A DNA stretch of 64,000 nucleotides from Camillea tinctor (Eukaryota; Ascomycota; Sordariomycetes; Xylariales; Xylariaceae), in the NCBI GenBank assembly GCA_022578605.1, contig MU394137.1, positions 62,001 through 126,000 on the forward strand. Direction: 5' to 3'. The position numbers were made by a program, and so were the translations under genes. Of this stretch, positions 12,441-23,178 are shown piece after piece. Every line of letters begins with the position of its first letter. Within the stretch, counting starts at the first letter, position 1. The notes beneath the pieces are model-generated. The model did no database searches, was not told the origin of the DNA, and saw only the letters and a list, made by a program, of their open reading frames with translations.

Positions 12441-14006
12441 ATGGCAGACTTTACTCGGAAGGATGTTGTTGTAGTCCAGGCGGCGGTATGCCTGAGGGAC
12501 GCCGGCTTGCAGTCTCGAGTCTTCGCCCCGTCGACCCCGGAATACGACGCCTGCAAGGAATCTTACTGGTCGCGCACCGCCAAGTTGACGCCTACCTGCG
12601 TTGTGCGCCCACGATCAACTGCCGAGGTCTCTGTCGCGCTTAAGGCGCTTGTCCGGGCCAACGAGAAGTTCGCTGTCCGGAGCACCGGCCACGCCCCTGG
12701 GGCAGGAGTGAACAATATTGACGGTGGTGTTACCATGGATCTCAGCCTTCTAGATAACGTGCAGTACAACGAGACTAACGAGACGGTGAGCTTTGGACCA
12801 GGAGCCCGCTGGCTCAGGGTATACCGGGAGGTACAGAAGCACGGCCGCATAGTTGCCGGTGGCAGGGAGGGTCAGAATGGCGTTGCTGGTTTTCTTCTAG
12901 GGGGTGGAAATAACTGGTTGACATCTACTAAGGGCTGGGCTTGTGACAACGTCATTACCTACGAGACAGTACTGGCCGATGGAAGCATCGTTATCGCTGA
13001 CCAAGACACACACTCTGACTTGTTCCGCGCGTTGAAGGGCGGCGGAAATAATTTTGGTGTCGTGACTAAGTTCACAATGAGTACCATAGTGTGTGAGCGT
13101 ATCTGGGGCGGCGTTGCAACTTCTTCGAAGGAATACGTTTCCGACGCCATCCAGCTGGCATCGGACTTCACCGAGAGTCTATCAAGCCACCCCAATAGTA
13201 GCCTTATCGTCCTCATCGGCTATATACCCGACATGAAGGACATCGCAGTCGTAACAGGGGTCATGGAGACGCGGGGCATGGAAAAAGTTCCTATATTCAA
13301 CGAATGGGAGAAGCTACCTAAGATTACGAACACCGCCAAGCCCAAGACGATGCTGGAAATCGGGACAGAAACCACGCAGCCGTGCGACAGATAGTAAGTC
13401 TAGAAAGAAACCCACCTGAGTAAAAAGCTCGTCTCGTCATCTCAATGCACCAATCAGGGCTAATTTATGATTTTCCCTTTTCTCTCTCTTCTACCGAACT
13501 ATAGTAACACCTGGTTCACGCTTACGATCAAGAACGACAAGGGCATCATGGCCAAAGCGGTCGAGCTACACGAGAAGCTCGTCGAGGAGCTCAAGCCGCT
13601 AATCCCCGCCGGCGACTTCGGCACGCAGTGCGTGTTCGGGCCGCTGCCGGCGCTGGTGGGGACGTGCTCGGCGGCCGCGGGGGGCAACGTAATGGGCCTC
13701 GAGCGCATCACGAGCGACGCCATCCTCGTGCAGATGAACACGATGGCCAAGACGGCCGAGCAGATGGCGCTCGTGCAGCCGAAGCAGAGGGCCTGGGTCG
13801 AGGCGGTCCGGGCGCATGCGGCCACCGCCGGCGGCGACCTCGGCTGGCTGTTTATGAACTACGCGGACAGCAGCCAGGATGTGCTGGCGAGCTACGGGCC
13901 TGAGAACGTCAAGCTCATGAAGGAGGTCTCGGCAAAGTACGATCCTCAGGGGGTGTTCCAGACTCTGTGTCCTGGGGGGTGGAAGATCTCGGAAGTGTCT
14001 TTGTGA
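12441..14006 (+). CDS. FAD-linked oxidoreductase, berberine-bridge-enzyme type
   Basis: Flavoprotein oxidase or dehydrogenase of the FAD_binding_4 plus BBE family; the substrate is unknown. Exons are 12441-13393 and 13505-14006 with a 111-base GTAAGT...TATAG intron, giving 484 residues. The FAD-binding domain starts near residue 50 (PTCVVRPRSTAEV). RSTGH places His84 where family members carry the covalent 8-alpha-histidyl FAD bond. The GVAGFLLGGG loop lacks the cysteine that makes a second covalent bond in bicovalent members. The C-terminal BBE element (KYDPQGVFQ) is present. No secretion signal is seen at the N-terminus, whereas many relatives are secreted, so this may be an intracellular form. 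A second ATG-started frame just upstream (12380) is out of frame and ignored. Confidence 0.88.
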
Positions 14007-17000
14007 CAAAATCCTCTCTCTCTCTGTCTGTCTCTCGATTCGAGCCGGTCTATAGAAATCTTGGAGTGCCTAGGTAATGTGGATGTTGGGGGTTCCTCTT
14101 TTGGCTGTAGTTGACGGACTTGCCGTGTGGTTACCATAGGCCAAAGCTCACCAGCGGAACCTTCGGAAGGATAGTGTGCGTGTTCTACATATTTTTCTTT
14201 TCTTTTTGTTTCACCTGTTTGGTGACGTTGGCTATTCTGCCAAACAATGTCGGTATGCCATATTTGGTTTACGATGCCTAATATCAATGCCATGGGCAGG
14301 TCTAATTGGCTCTCGAGTCCCTGTAATTCTGTTTTCGAGTGATCTGCAGGTCGCATAAAACTTCCTCTAGGACCTGGTGGAGGCTGTAAGTTAACCGCCG
14401 TGGCCGCCGTCTAGATTCATCCCCTCCCTCTTGCTCTCAACTTCATACTTTAGTGTCTTGTTCCTGCTACACTCTGCTCTGTTTGCATTGGTCTAATGTC
14501 GTGTGTGCCAATGGCTTTATGTGTGTGGAGGGTCTCAGATTGAAACGAGAAATGGGGGTTATTATTGGTATTGTTATGTTTCGTTCGACCTCGTTATACA
14601 ATGCGTCTTATATGATAGATAAAAATTTTGCCTCGCCACGCGCTTAAACAGCCTTATAGCGCAAACCTTTCAGGTAGCATCGCTTTTGGGGCCACGAGCA
14701 GAAGGGCTTTTAAGACGGCAAAGCTATCCGTAGGGGATGTATGTCAGACTAGAGTAGTAAATGTAACCCTCGGGACTGCAGAGCCCCTCTTTATATCCCC
14801 GATGTGGGCTGTATCCTGTCCGTAAAAAGTGATATGCAGGTTATTTATCGCGCGATATCTACTCCTCTCACGCTAAAATGCCATAATGGGAGCATCATAT
14901 CGATATGATATCTTATGTAGGTAGTTAAGATGCAACTGTCACTTTCCGGGTGGAAGCCATGTGTCTCGCATCAAAGTTGCAGGAGTGGTTCGCGAAATAG
15001 GGGTAGAAACAGCAGATCAATAGATGTCAAAGGTGACCGTCACCCCAGTATTTCCAGAGACCCAGATATGTCAAAGAAACGCTATAAACGAGGGGCATTG
15101 TTTGGAAGTCTGGCCCATGGAGCTCATGTCACATATATGGAGTAGCAGGACCTGGTCCCGTGATCCTCATTGGACCCGAGATGTCGAATAATAGTAGGAT
15201 ACGGTCTAGACTTTTGGAGTTTTAACCTTAAAACTTGAATTTAAATCCAACCCTCGTTTGGGGAGTAGTTGCAGCTCGCATCGAGATGGCCATATAGCCA
15301 GCATATTGCTGTACGTATTATTGAAAGCTTAGTGTCTCCAAATACACGTCGATCTCTGTTCGATACCTTGCAGTTTCTCTATACCCAGCCCACTCGATTC
15401 TCAAATTTGGGTCCCCTAGAGCAAGTCATCTGCAGACGCATTACACCCCCTTTAAAACGAAGCAAGGGCAAGTTATCTCACAGCATCTAGCCAAGCTAAT
15501 AAGCAATAACTCTCGGATGCCCCCCCAACCCACGCTGCCGCAACCAGATATATGCGCATCAAAAGTGAAGTGCTGTGCGGGAAAATGTCATAGCATAGGC
15601 CATTCTAGCTAAGCTCGAGGCAGCAGGTGTCTCTAAACGGCTAGCAATCTTCCAAATGGGGGAGAGAGCGCAGGAAGTCTTGCGAATGTTTATTGGGCAG
15701 ACTCTGTCACATATCTAGGATCTCATAAGAGCATCACAGTAAGGGATACAAGCTACATATCAATACGATGGGGGTTCTGGGGGGTTCTGGAGGTTCCCGG
15801 AGCCGCGGCATGCGTGTCAGTCGAGAACGAACTATCGACCCATCACAGACTAGAAGCTCACATCCATTGCTACTGAACTTGTTCCACGACATGCCTACCA
15901 CCTTGACGCTGGTGCTCGTGATTCAAAAGAAGATGGCTATTGATATGATGATTGGTCTCGGAACCAGCTCCAATCCGGCCTCCTCTCCTCCCCCATATTT
16001 TCTCTTTCTTACAACCGCAAATAGCTCACAACCATCCCCTCCTTTTCTATCAGGTAGATTCATAATACTTGAAAATTAGCGCTTCGTCTTCACGGCGACA
16101 TCCAAACACAACTAAGGCAATGTTGTTAAATGGACAAGGGGAATCTTTACAACAGTCTGAAAAAAAATCAAGGAGAAAGCGGCTTTGATTGGATTGGAAA
16201 ACAACGCGTCCGCGTGCCTATCAACTCTTATGTGCCTACTCCATGATGTGTCCCCGTCTCGCGATGCCCTTCCACTAAGCAACTCTATTGCAGACTCGAA
16301 GCAATTGTCTACGATGATGCATATAACACAATAGTCCTCCTTACCAATCCCGGACTCTGATTAGTGATCCCTGACCACGAAACTGCCGCCCCCCGGGCCG
16401 GACTTCCTATTTTTTCGGCGGCCTCAAATTCTCACAGGAATGGCGATGATACAAAATGAGATCCGATATACTGCATGATGGCGGTAGATGACACTCAGTA
16501 CCTGTGTTGGTACGAGGTGATGGCACGCTTAGCTTAATCCGAATGCGGGAGAAATTCATCTGTGATTGTCTTCACGCAATGCTACGTAGTAGCTAAGTTC
16601 GAGAAGGAGCTCGACCATCTCAAAGTAAGTAGAGACTAATTAGCGAAAAAAAAAAAGAAAAAGAAGAAAAAAGGAGGAGGAACAATGATTAATGCGTCCA
16701 AGAAAGGGGCTCTCTCAGATTATCGTACTGTACTAGGGATAGAGGAGACCTACCACTCTCGATTGTATGAGGCTGTGACGGACTAAGAGTAGCATACAGT
16801 CTGCAGCACTCAACCATCATACCGTTTAGTTAAAGATATACCTAGGTTAGATATTTATAAGAAAAACAAACGAGATAATGCATTGACATCCATAGCTCGT
16901 AGCTAAATGCCCCTTCCCCTTTAAAATAGGAGAGAAAGGGGCTCTTCTGAAATCAACATGATATATGTATGCACTTGAGCACAGTCTCCCCCTAGTCTTG

Positions 17001-17517
17001 ATCAGAATCCTTTATATATATACACAATCCTACAGATAATCCGAGATGCTATCGCCATCATCTCTCACCCCCCTCGATTTCACCCTTAAGACCAAGCAAA
17101 CCTACACCATAAAACAATGTCACCATGAGGTTTCCATCCCGAACATCACCAACTTTAGCACAAGCAAGTAGCGCGTAGTTTCGTAGCTATGCAACTACCT
17201 ACTCAATAACAACCCACGTCAATATCCCGCGTTAGAGTAATATATATCTGGGTAGGTAACCTTTCTTCGACGAGGTTCTCTGGATTATTCCCAGCTAGAC
17301 GCTTCTACCCAGCCCGCCCGGAAAAAGGATATGTGCATAAAATGTAGCAAGCAAGCTTTTTCCCGACCGAGCAGCAGTAAACTAGTACACTAAAAAGGAC
17401 TATACCATCCCGCTGATCACATTTCAAAGGGATCTCTCTCTCTATGATATCTTCGTAAGCCCTTTATTCTAATAACCTCTTTTTTCACCCTTGCTTCCCC
17501 CCTTTTCAAGACTGGAG
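14007..17517. other. Long intergenic region; no gene recognised
   Basis: These 3.5 kb contain only short open frames without family resemblance. Visible features are CT-rich tracts, a polypurine run at about 16645-16683 and a polypyrimidine stretch near 17430-17510, which overlaps the 3' flank of the next minus-strand gene. No RNA gene or repeat family was recognised. Confidence 0.45.
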
Positions 17518-19113
17518 CTACGTCCTCCTCTTCCCCTTGGTATCCCTCCTCCTCTCCCAAATCTGGAGGTACGACTCGCCCAGGTACAGCAGCTCCTTCT
17601 GCGTCTCCTCGACAAACAAATCCTGGCACACGACCCACTCGTCGCGCCCCTTATCCTTAAGCTGCACCTTCCAGGTCTTGCGCTCCTCGCCGGTGTCGGC
17701 GACATCCTCCTTCGCGCGGACCGCCTCGTGGGTGACGTTGGCCACGAGGTCGTACCAGATGGGCTCGCCGGGGGGGTGGTCGGCGGGGCTGGGCTCGGCG
17801 AAGGGCGCGACGTCGAGCCCGACGCGCGCGTCGAACGTGACGATGGTCGGGTTGCGCTCCGCGACGAACTTGTTCGTCGAGAACCGCTTGATGTGGAACA
17901 TGAGGTACGGCGGCAGCGGGTGCATCAGCCGGTAGCGCTTCCGCTGCGCTAGGTGCTCCTGCGCTTTCACGCCGTCGTACTTGGAGAGGATCGTGGTCAG
18001 CGGCACGTGCGGGATGATGTTGCCCTCCAGCTCGTCTTGGAATAGGGGCGCCGGGGGCAGGTCCAGCGTGAGGAGCAGGAAGCGGTTGATGTCTGTCTTG
18101 ACTTCGGCTGCCTCCTCGAAGCGTAGCCGGTCGCCGACGTCTGCTTTGGCGGTGATGGCTTGCGATTCCACTTTCAGCTTGCCCTGGAATATTCGCTGTA
18201 TTATGCTGCTGCCCGGCTTCGTCTTGCTCCCGCCCAGCCCCAAGTGTAAGTTGTTGAGGAACCATGAGAGGAACTCGACCGGGTCGGATTGCGTCGTCAG
18301 GTTGAATCGCTTATTCGATTTGAGCGAGATTTCCTGGAGGAGCTCGTGCGGCGACACGTGGTTTTTGAATGCTCGCGGGTTCCATATCTTCCGGAACAGA
18401 ATGCCGCATCTTTTCACCAGCTCTGGGCGCGATGAGAGGTCTTCTAGTAAGAAGTAGTTCCGCAGAGGCGCGACATGCGACAGTGCCTGGACCACGACGT
18501 TGAGGTAGTCGTTCTCCTTGATGTTGTTCATCCCGACGTAGCCTGGCGTGTACTGCTTCCCACCAAGGGTCCACGCGCTCCTGGGTTTTCGGTCGAGCTC
18601 CATAACCTCCTGCTTCGTGTACCGCGGATCGGAAACGTATTTGATATCGTCCAGTGATTTGCTCTTCACCTCGTATCCTTCCGGCAGCACGTACACCTTC
18701 TGGGTTTCCATATTTATGAAGACGTGGTGACCGTCGTCTAGTGAATGAAAATAGGCATGGGACTTCGGTCCTCTTCCCTGGAAGTACTTCCCACATACAA
18801 GACAGGCGTATACGTTGATGTTGGACAGGCTGATGGAGCATAGCTTTTCGAAGTCGAAGTCGAGGACATTGCGGTCTATGGTGTCGAGGTAGAGGTCATC
18901 GTAGCCTTCTGTAGGTGCAGCTTGCCTTATGGGTGCTTTGGTAGGTTCGTCTTCAAAGTCGTCATCGTCGTTGTCATTGCCATGGCCCATATTTGCATCT
19001 TGTGTGTTGCTGTTATCGGATTCTAGACCATCGTCGAGTCGCGACCGCTTGGATACGGGTGAATCAACTCCGGAAAGCTCGTCGAGAGCTTCGGAAGCAT
19101 GTCTCTTCGACAT
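17518..19113 (-). CDS. Sad1/USP39-like tri-snRNP assembly protein (inactive ubiquitin peptidase)
   Basis: Spliceosome factor related to yeast Sad1 and human USP39, needed for U4/U6.U5 tri-snRNP assembly or stability in the nucleus. A single uninterrupted 531-residue frame. The first ~70 residues are acidic and charged. A ZnF-UBP zinc finger follows (Cys92, Cys104, Cys107 and His residues around 119-130, with FQGRGPKSHAYFHS). A ubiquitin-specific-peptidase-like fold starts near residue 190. The catalytic cysteine box of active peptidases (GNTCYMN) is replaced by KENDYLNVV, so, as known for this family, it should not cleave ubiquitin. Late landmarks are LPPYLMFHIKRF and WYDLVANVTHE. The next gene upstream on the same strand (ESS-2-like) is also a splicing factor, 479 bases away, probably with its own promoter. 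Confidence 0.95.
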   Translation of the reverse strand: MSKRHASEALDELSGVDSPVSKRSRLDDGLESDNSNTQDANMGHGNDNDDDDFEDEPTKAPIRQAAPTEGYDDLYLDTIDRNVLDFDFEKLCSISLSNINVYACLVCGKYFQGRGPKSHAYFHSLDDGHHVFINMETQKVYVLPEGYEVKSKSLDDIKYVSDPRYTKQEVMELDRKPRSAWTLGGKQYTPGYVGMNNIKENDYLNVVVQALSHVAPLRNYFLLEDLSSRPELVKRCGILFRKIWNPRAFKNHVSPHELLQEISLKSNKRFNLTTQSDPVEFLSWFLNNLHLGLGGSKTKPGSSIIQRIFQGKLKVESQAITAKADVGDRLRFEEAAEVKTDINRFLLLTLDLPPAPLFQDELEGNIIPHVPLTTILSKYDGVKAQEHLAQRKRYRLMHPLPPYLMFHIKRFSTNKFVAERNPTIVTFDARVGLDVAPFAEPSPADHPPGEPIWYDLVANVTHEAVRAKEDVADTGEERKTWKVQLKDKGRDEWVVCQDLFVEETQKELLYLGESYLQIWERRRDTKGKRRT

Positions 19114-19592
19114 GATAGTAGTTCGAGTAGTGAAGTTCGGAGTGGGGAGGTGTGCAGCAGAAGAGCAAGAGGGCAGAATGGGGTTGTTGAGTGGATGTTT
19201 ATTAGTGTTTAGTGTTTAGTGTTTATTATGTACCTAATAAGGCTGGAAGCTCTAAAAATCTTATCTTACCGCACGCCCCACCACCGCTAACGCATTACCG
19301 CACTAGTGTAACTAACACCATCCTAGCATACGGAGTATGTAGGTAGTTGTAGGTTACAATGTATTACCTAAGTTAGGTGATCTGGGGATAGCAATAATAG
19401 CATCGTCCAAAATGGAGGTTAATAAAAAGTAAGCCAAGAAAAGTCTATAAGGTTAGATATAAACAATAATTTCTATTTGGGGGTATCATATAGGCTGCCG
19501 CGTGCACATAAATATTCTAAATAAACCAAAAAAAAAAAAAAAAAGATAAACAGTAAACCTTCCCCCCTTACAGTAAACTCCCCCCAATTCTA
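19114..19592. other. Intergenic spacer between two splicing-factor genes
   Basis: It contains the Sad1 promoter and the ESS-2 3' flank, an 18-base A run near 19528-19545 and TGTTTAGTGT repeats near 19205-19225. No gene is seen. Confidence 0.5.
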
Positions 19593-20930
19593 TCATTTCG
19601 ACGCCTGCTTCAGTTTAGAACCCTTGGTTCTAACTGGCGTACTTTGCCCGAACGGCGTGCGTGGTGTCAATCCCCCGCTGCCTCCCATGTTACTCCAGAG
19701 TCGCTGGGCCGCTGGTGTGAGAGCTCCCGTGACACGAGGGCTGCTCGGGAACTTGGGCACCGGTGTCTTCTCGACCTTCCCTACCATACCAAATCGAGAG
19801 GACGTCTTCTTAGACTGGGATATCCGGTCTACCATGCGATGATGCAGCGCTTCTCTCTTGCGAAGCTCCTGGATCACGAACGGGTTCGGTGTTGCGTCCC
19901 CGGGGCCTAGATCGATCTTGGGTGCTTGCGCTCGCCCATACTCCGGCTCTGGCTCCTCATCGTCTACAAAAGCATATCCGTTGACTCTGGGTGTCTCATT
20001 TCCTGCCGTTGTTGAGTTCGCTTCGGTCCCTCGCCTCCTCCCTGCTATGGCATCACGCACGGCCGCCAGGGAAGGTGCTGAAGAGACAGACTCATCATCT
20101 CTAATCTCTGGCATCGGCATCCTGGTATTTTCGTAATTCACTCCCTTCGGGGCCGCTCTCGACTCAGCCTCGGCCCTTTGAGCCACTGTCTCCATAGAAT
20201 CCTCTATACCTTCGGGCTTGAACATCAGCGAGTTGTTTGGGAGCGCTTTCCAAGTATCCGGCTGAGCAGGCCTTTCGTCTTTATCCTTGATCGCTAGCCT
20301 GTCCTTCTTGAATCCATCATCTTCCAGACTCCGGCTCTCCAATAATTTTGTTTCCACCTCTTTCTGTTTCAGTTGCATCTTTGAAGGCAGTTTGTTTCCC
20401 GACCATAACCAGGCGTATTTCTCGGCTTTCTTCCAGTTTTGCTTATCCAGAAGTTTATAGAAGCTTTCGTTGTCCTCGCTGGTGTATTTCGCCTGGAACG
20501 CGCCGAGGCTCATGTTCGTGTCGATTTCGCTTTTCTCTTCCGATACGGATGTCGTAGTCGAAGCAGACACAGACACTGGGGTATCTCCGACGAACCCACG
20601 AGGAGTTTGTGCACCTGGTGCCAGTGATGTGCCTCTTCTTGCCCTCTTGCGCCCGGGGGTCATGACTTGTTGTAGGCGTCGGCTAGCGCTTGATATCCAT
20701 GCTTCATCCTTCGACTCTAAAGCATCGAGGTATTCTTTCTGCGTTTCGCTTTCGAGTAGCCCTGGGAAGAAGTCTCGCGCGATGATCTGCGACAAGGCGT
20801 CCGTGTAGCTCTCTTCATCGATGATTTTCTTCGGTCTCTTGATCCGTTTCTGAGGAGGTGGCGGGGGCATTAGTTCGGTGTCGGTTCGTTTGCGAACGAG
20901 CGCCGTGGATTTGCTTGCATCGGACGCCAT
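19593..20930 (-). CDS. ESS-2/DGCR14-like splicing factor
   Basis: Member of the Es2/DGCR14 nuclear protein family, associated with the spliceosomal C complex in animals and with Bis1 in fission yeast. I set the start at 20930 (MASDASKSTALVRKR), giving 445 residues, because the family homology begins just after it. The frame extends 57 residues further upstream, but that stretch has no conserved character. Landmarks in order: a basic KRIKRPKKIIDEE segment, SYTDALSQIIARDFFPGLLE (the family signature near residue 45), the ESFYKLLDKQNWKKAEKYAW block, a long polar middle, and a C-terminal AAQRLWSNM motif followed by TPRTPFG. No introns. It lies in tandem with the Sad1-like gene. Confidence 0.92.
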   Translation of the reverse strand: MASDASKSTALVRKRTDTELMPPPPPQKRIKRPKKIIDEESYTDALSQIIARDFFPGLLESETQKEYLDALESKDEAWISSASRRLQQVMTPGRKRARRGTSLAPGAQTPRGFVGDTPVSVSASTTTSVSEEKSEIDTNMSLGAFQAKYTSEDNESFYKLLDKQNWKKAEKYAWLWSGNKLPSKMQLKQKEVETKLLESRSLEDDGFKKDRLAIKDKDERPAQPDTWKALPNNSLMFKPEGIEDSMETVAQRAEAESRAAPKGVNYENTRMPMPEIRDDESVSSAPSLAAVRDAIAGRRRGTEANSTTAGNETPRVNGYAFVDDEEPEPEYGRAQAPKIDLGPGDATPNPFVIQELRKREALHHRMVDRISQSKKTSSRFGMVGKVEKTPVPKFPSSPRVTGALTPAAQRLWSNMGGSGGLTPRTPFGQSTPVRTKGSKLKQASK

Positions 20931-21382
20931 GATGCTTGTGTTTATTGTTGGGATGGGTATAAGACACGAATCATAAGCGTGAAGGATTGATGATGAAAGA
21001 TGATGAATGAATGGAAATCTTCTGGAGCCTGTCGGAAAGCCGAGTCTAAACGGCGATTGATTACATAGATCCCTGAATTTCCCCGATAAAAAGCCGGCCA
21101 TTATCGATAAAGTGAACTAACAGCTAATAGGGTAACGTAACGTAACCAGCTAGATTAGCGCCAAAAACCCCCTGTTGAAGCTCAGGTTACCTACGTTGAT
21201 GCATCCATGTAACCCCAAGGACTATAAGAAACTGCCCATAGTGTTTCAATGATAGTCTGTGAAATATATCTTGATTTATGTATATTTATATATCCTGACT
21301 CCACAACGCTCTGCATCTACCTCGTGAATTCTACCACCACCATCAACTAAATATAGTTCATAGCCTCAACCAGTGTCTTTAG
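20931..21382. other. Intergenic spacer
   Basis: Promoter region of the ESS-2-like gene and 3' flank of the flavin reductase gene. No other feature is recognised. Confidence 0.5.
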
Positions 21383-22090
21383 CTACTGTAAGAGCTCCTT
21401 CAACTCAGTAGCAGCCTTCACGATCGTCTCGGCCTGGCCTTCCCATGCTTTCCTTGATTCGTCCCCAATCTTTCCTTCACCCATTGCAGCAAACATGTCC
21501 GGCCCGGGCCCAGGACCACCGGCAAAGGCAAGTGTCGGGCGTGTCTCACACACTTTGAGCCCTACACCGGACAAGTATCCCTTCACTTGCTCGTTGGCTG
21601 TCTTGCCGCCCGCAGCTCCGTAACTGACAATAGCTACGGGCTTGCCTTTCCATTCGTTCAGCAGATAGTCAATCGCGTTCTTCGTCCCACCCGCCACTGT
21701 ATAAATACGAGTTAGCCAGTCTTTCTTTTAAGTAGTCGGCTTACCATAGATAGAGGCAACGTGTGGGCTAATCCTTGGGGTTTCTCATCAGATCTTACCT
21801 CCATAGTTGTACTCAGGGATCACCAGCACATAGCCGTCGTGCTTAGCGATCTCGGCACTCCATGCTTTAGAGTGCTCGTGCTGGAATGACCCTTTTTCAG
21901 GAACCATGGCCGGAATAACGGCCTCGTTATACACAGGAAGGTTGAACTTGACAAGGTCGATAAGTGTAGTCTTGATTCCTGCCTCGCTCAACGGCTTTTC
22001 AATGATTCCCTTGACGAATTCTGCCACAGCAGGGCCCACGCGCACAGCACGTGTGCTTGTCGAGATGATAACAACGGATTTGGAGGACAT
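21383..22090 (-). CDS. NADPH-dependent FMN reductase-like flavoprotein
   Basis: Flavodoxin-fold oxidoreductase that probably binds FMN and reduces it or a quinone/azo substrate with NAD(P)H. Exons are 22090-21799 and 21696-21383 on the minus strand, with a 102-base GTAAGA...ACAG intron, giving 201 residues, the usual length. The N-terminal strand and phosphate-binding loop read VVIISTSTRAVRVGP. The classic PEYNYG motif (flavin-binding loop) is split by the intron so that it reads PEYNYGVAGGTKNAIDYL. VAIVSYGAAGGKTA forms the next strand and loop. The start at 22090 (MSSKSVV) is chosen because the 37 residues upstream in frame are not conserved in character. No targeting signal is seen. Confidence 0.9.
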
Positions 22091-23178
22091 GTTGAGTGCT
22101 GAACTAGATAATAAAAAGTGTCTATTTCTAAACGGATATCGGGCGTCTATTCTCTGAAGTCTATCGATGAAGAGAAGTGCAAACACAAGACGAAGCCCCA
22201 ATACATCTTGGCTTCTAGGAACCCCTTTATATATTCCTCGTCACGCTCAAGACAAGTGCTCTTCTCCTGAGCAAGATCCTAATATGTTTGATTTGTAAGA
22301 TTCATACATAGGATACAAGGTCTACTTCGTAATTTTGGCCTCTACCTGAGGGGTTTCATGACAAAGATGAATAATACATCTGTGAAGGCCCCTGCGGAAG
22401 ACCTCGACTTACAAAGGTACAAAGGTACGGGACGGGCGGTAACTGATCTGATTGGTCTTTGGTTGACGGATTTGGCAAAACGCATTGGCGGGGTACAGGT
22501 GAGCTGGACGGGAACTAAGCCACTCCATAAAATCTGGGCGGTGTGGGCTGTGATTGGCTGGATTTAAGAAAACTCCCTAGGTATCTAGGTCCGCGGATGA
22601 AATTACTACTCAAGTAAGTTGTTGATATCTAAGTCATTCCTCTTGTCTTCTTACAGATTACCTACCTGGGTAGACGTCTTTTATAAGTGGATTTTTAGAT
22701 AACTCGATTGATAGAACCGGCGCTGGTAACACACAGAGTTAACATAATTTTTTTGACCAGACCTTTGTGATAAGTCTTCTCTACTACCTATCTAGATACA
22801 CAATGCAAACGACCTTTGAAGGAGTTACGTTTGGAGACTCAGTGTCATGTCTCCAATTGGGCAACAAGACTGCAACAAACGGGGATTGTCGCGTCCCTGC
22901 GTATGTAACCTCCCCCTCTCCTGTTCACCCTTACCAGTTCTTATATCCGCAACATTGAAATCAACTGAATTAGCTAAGCTAATTGGCCTTTTGGTCACAG
23001 CCAAAGCCCATCTGCATTTTCCCGAGGTTGACACAACTACCTATAGCAACTTCAACTATGAATCAAAAAATGTAGCCATTGCCATTGACTGTAATCCATT
23101 TACGGTTTTATATCGGATCTCGGAGCGGCATCTGCTACATATAGCCTACCCCTCACTTTCGAACCCTGCAACAAAACG
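22091..23178. other. Divergent promoter region
   Basis: It lies between the minus-strand flavin reductase and the plus-strand HTD2-like gene and should carry both promoters. Open frames at 22847-23359 overlap the start of the HTD2-like gene in another frame and are not supported. Confidence 0.5.
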
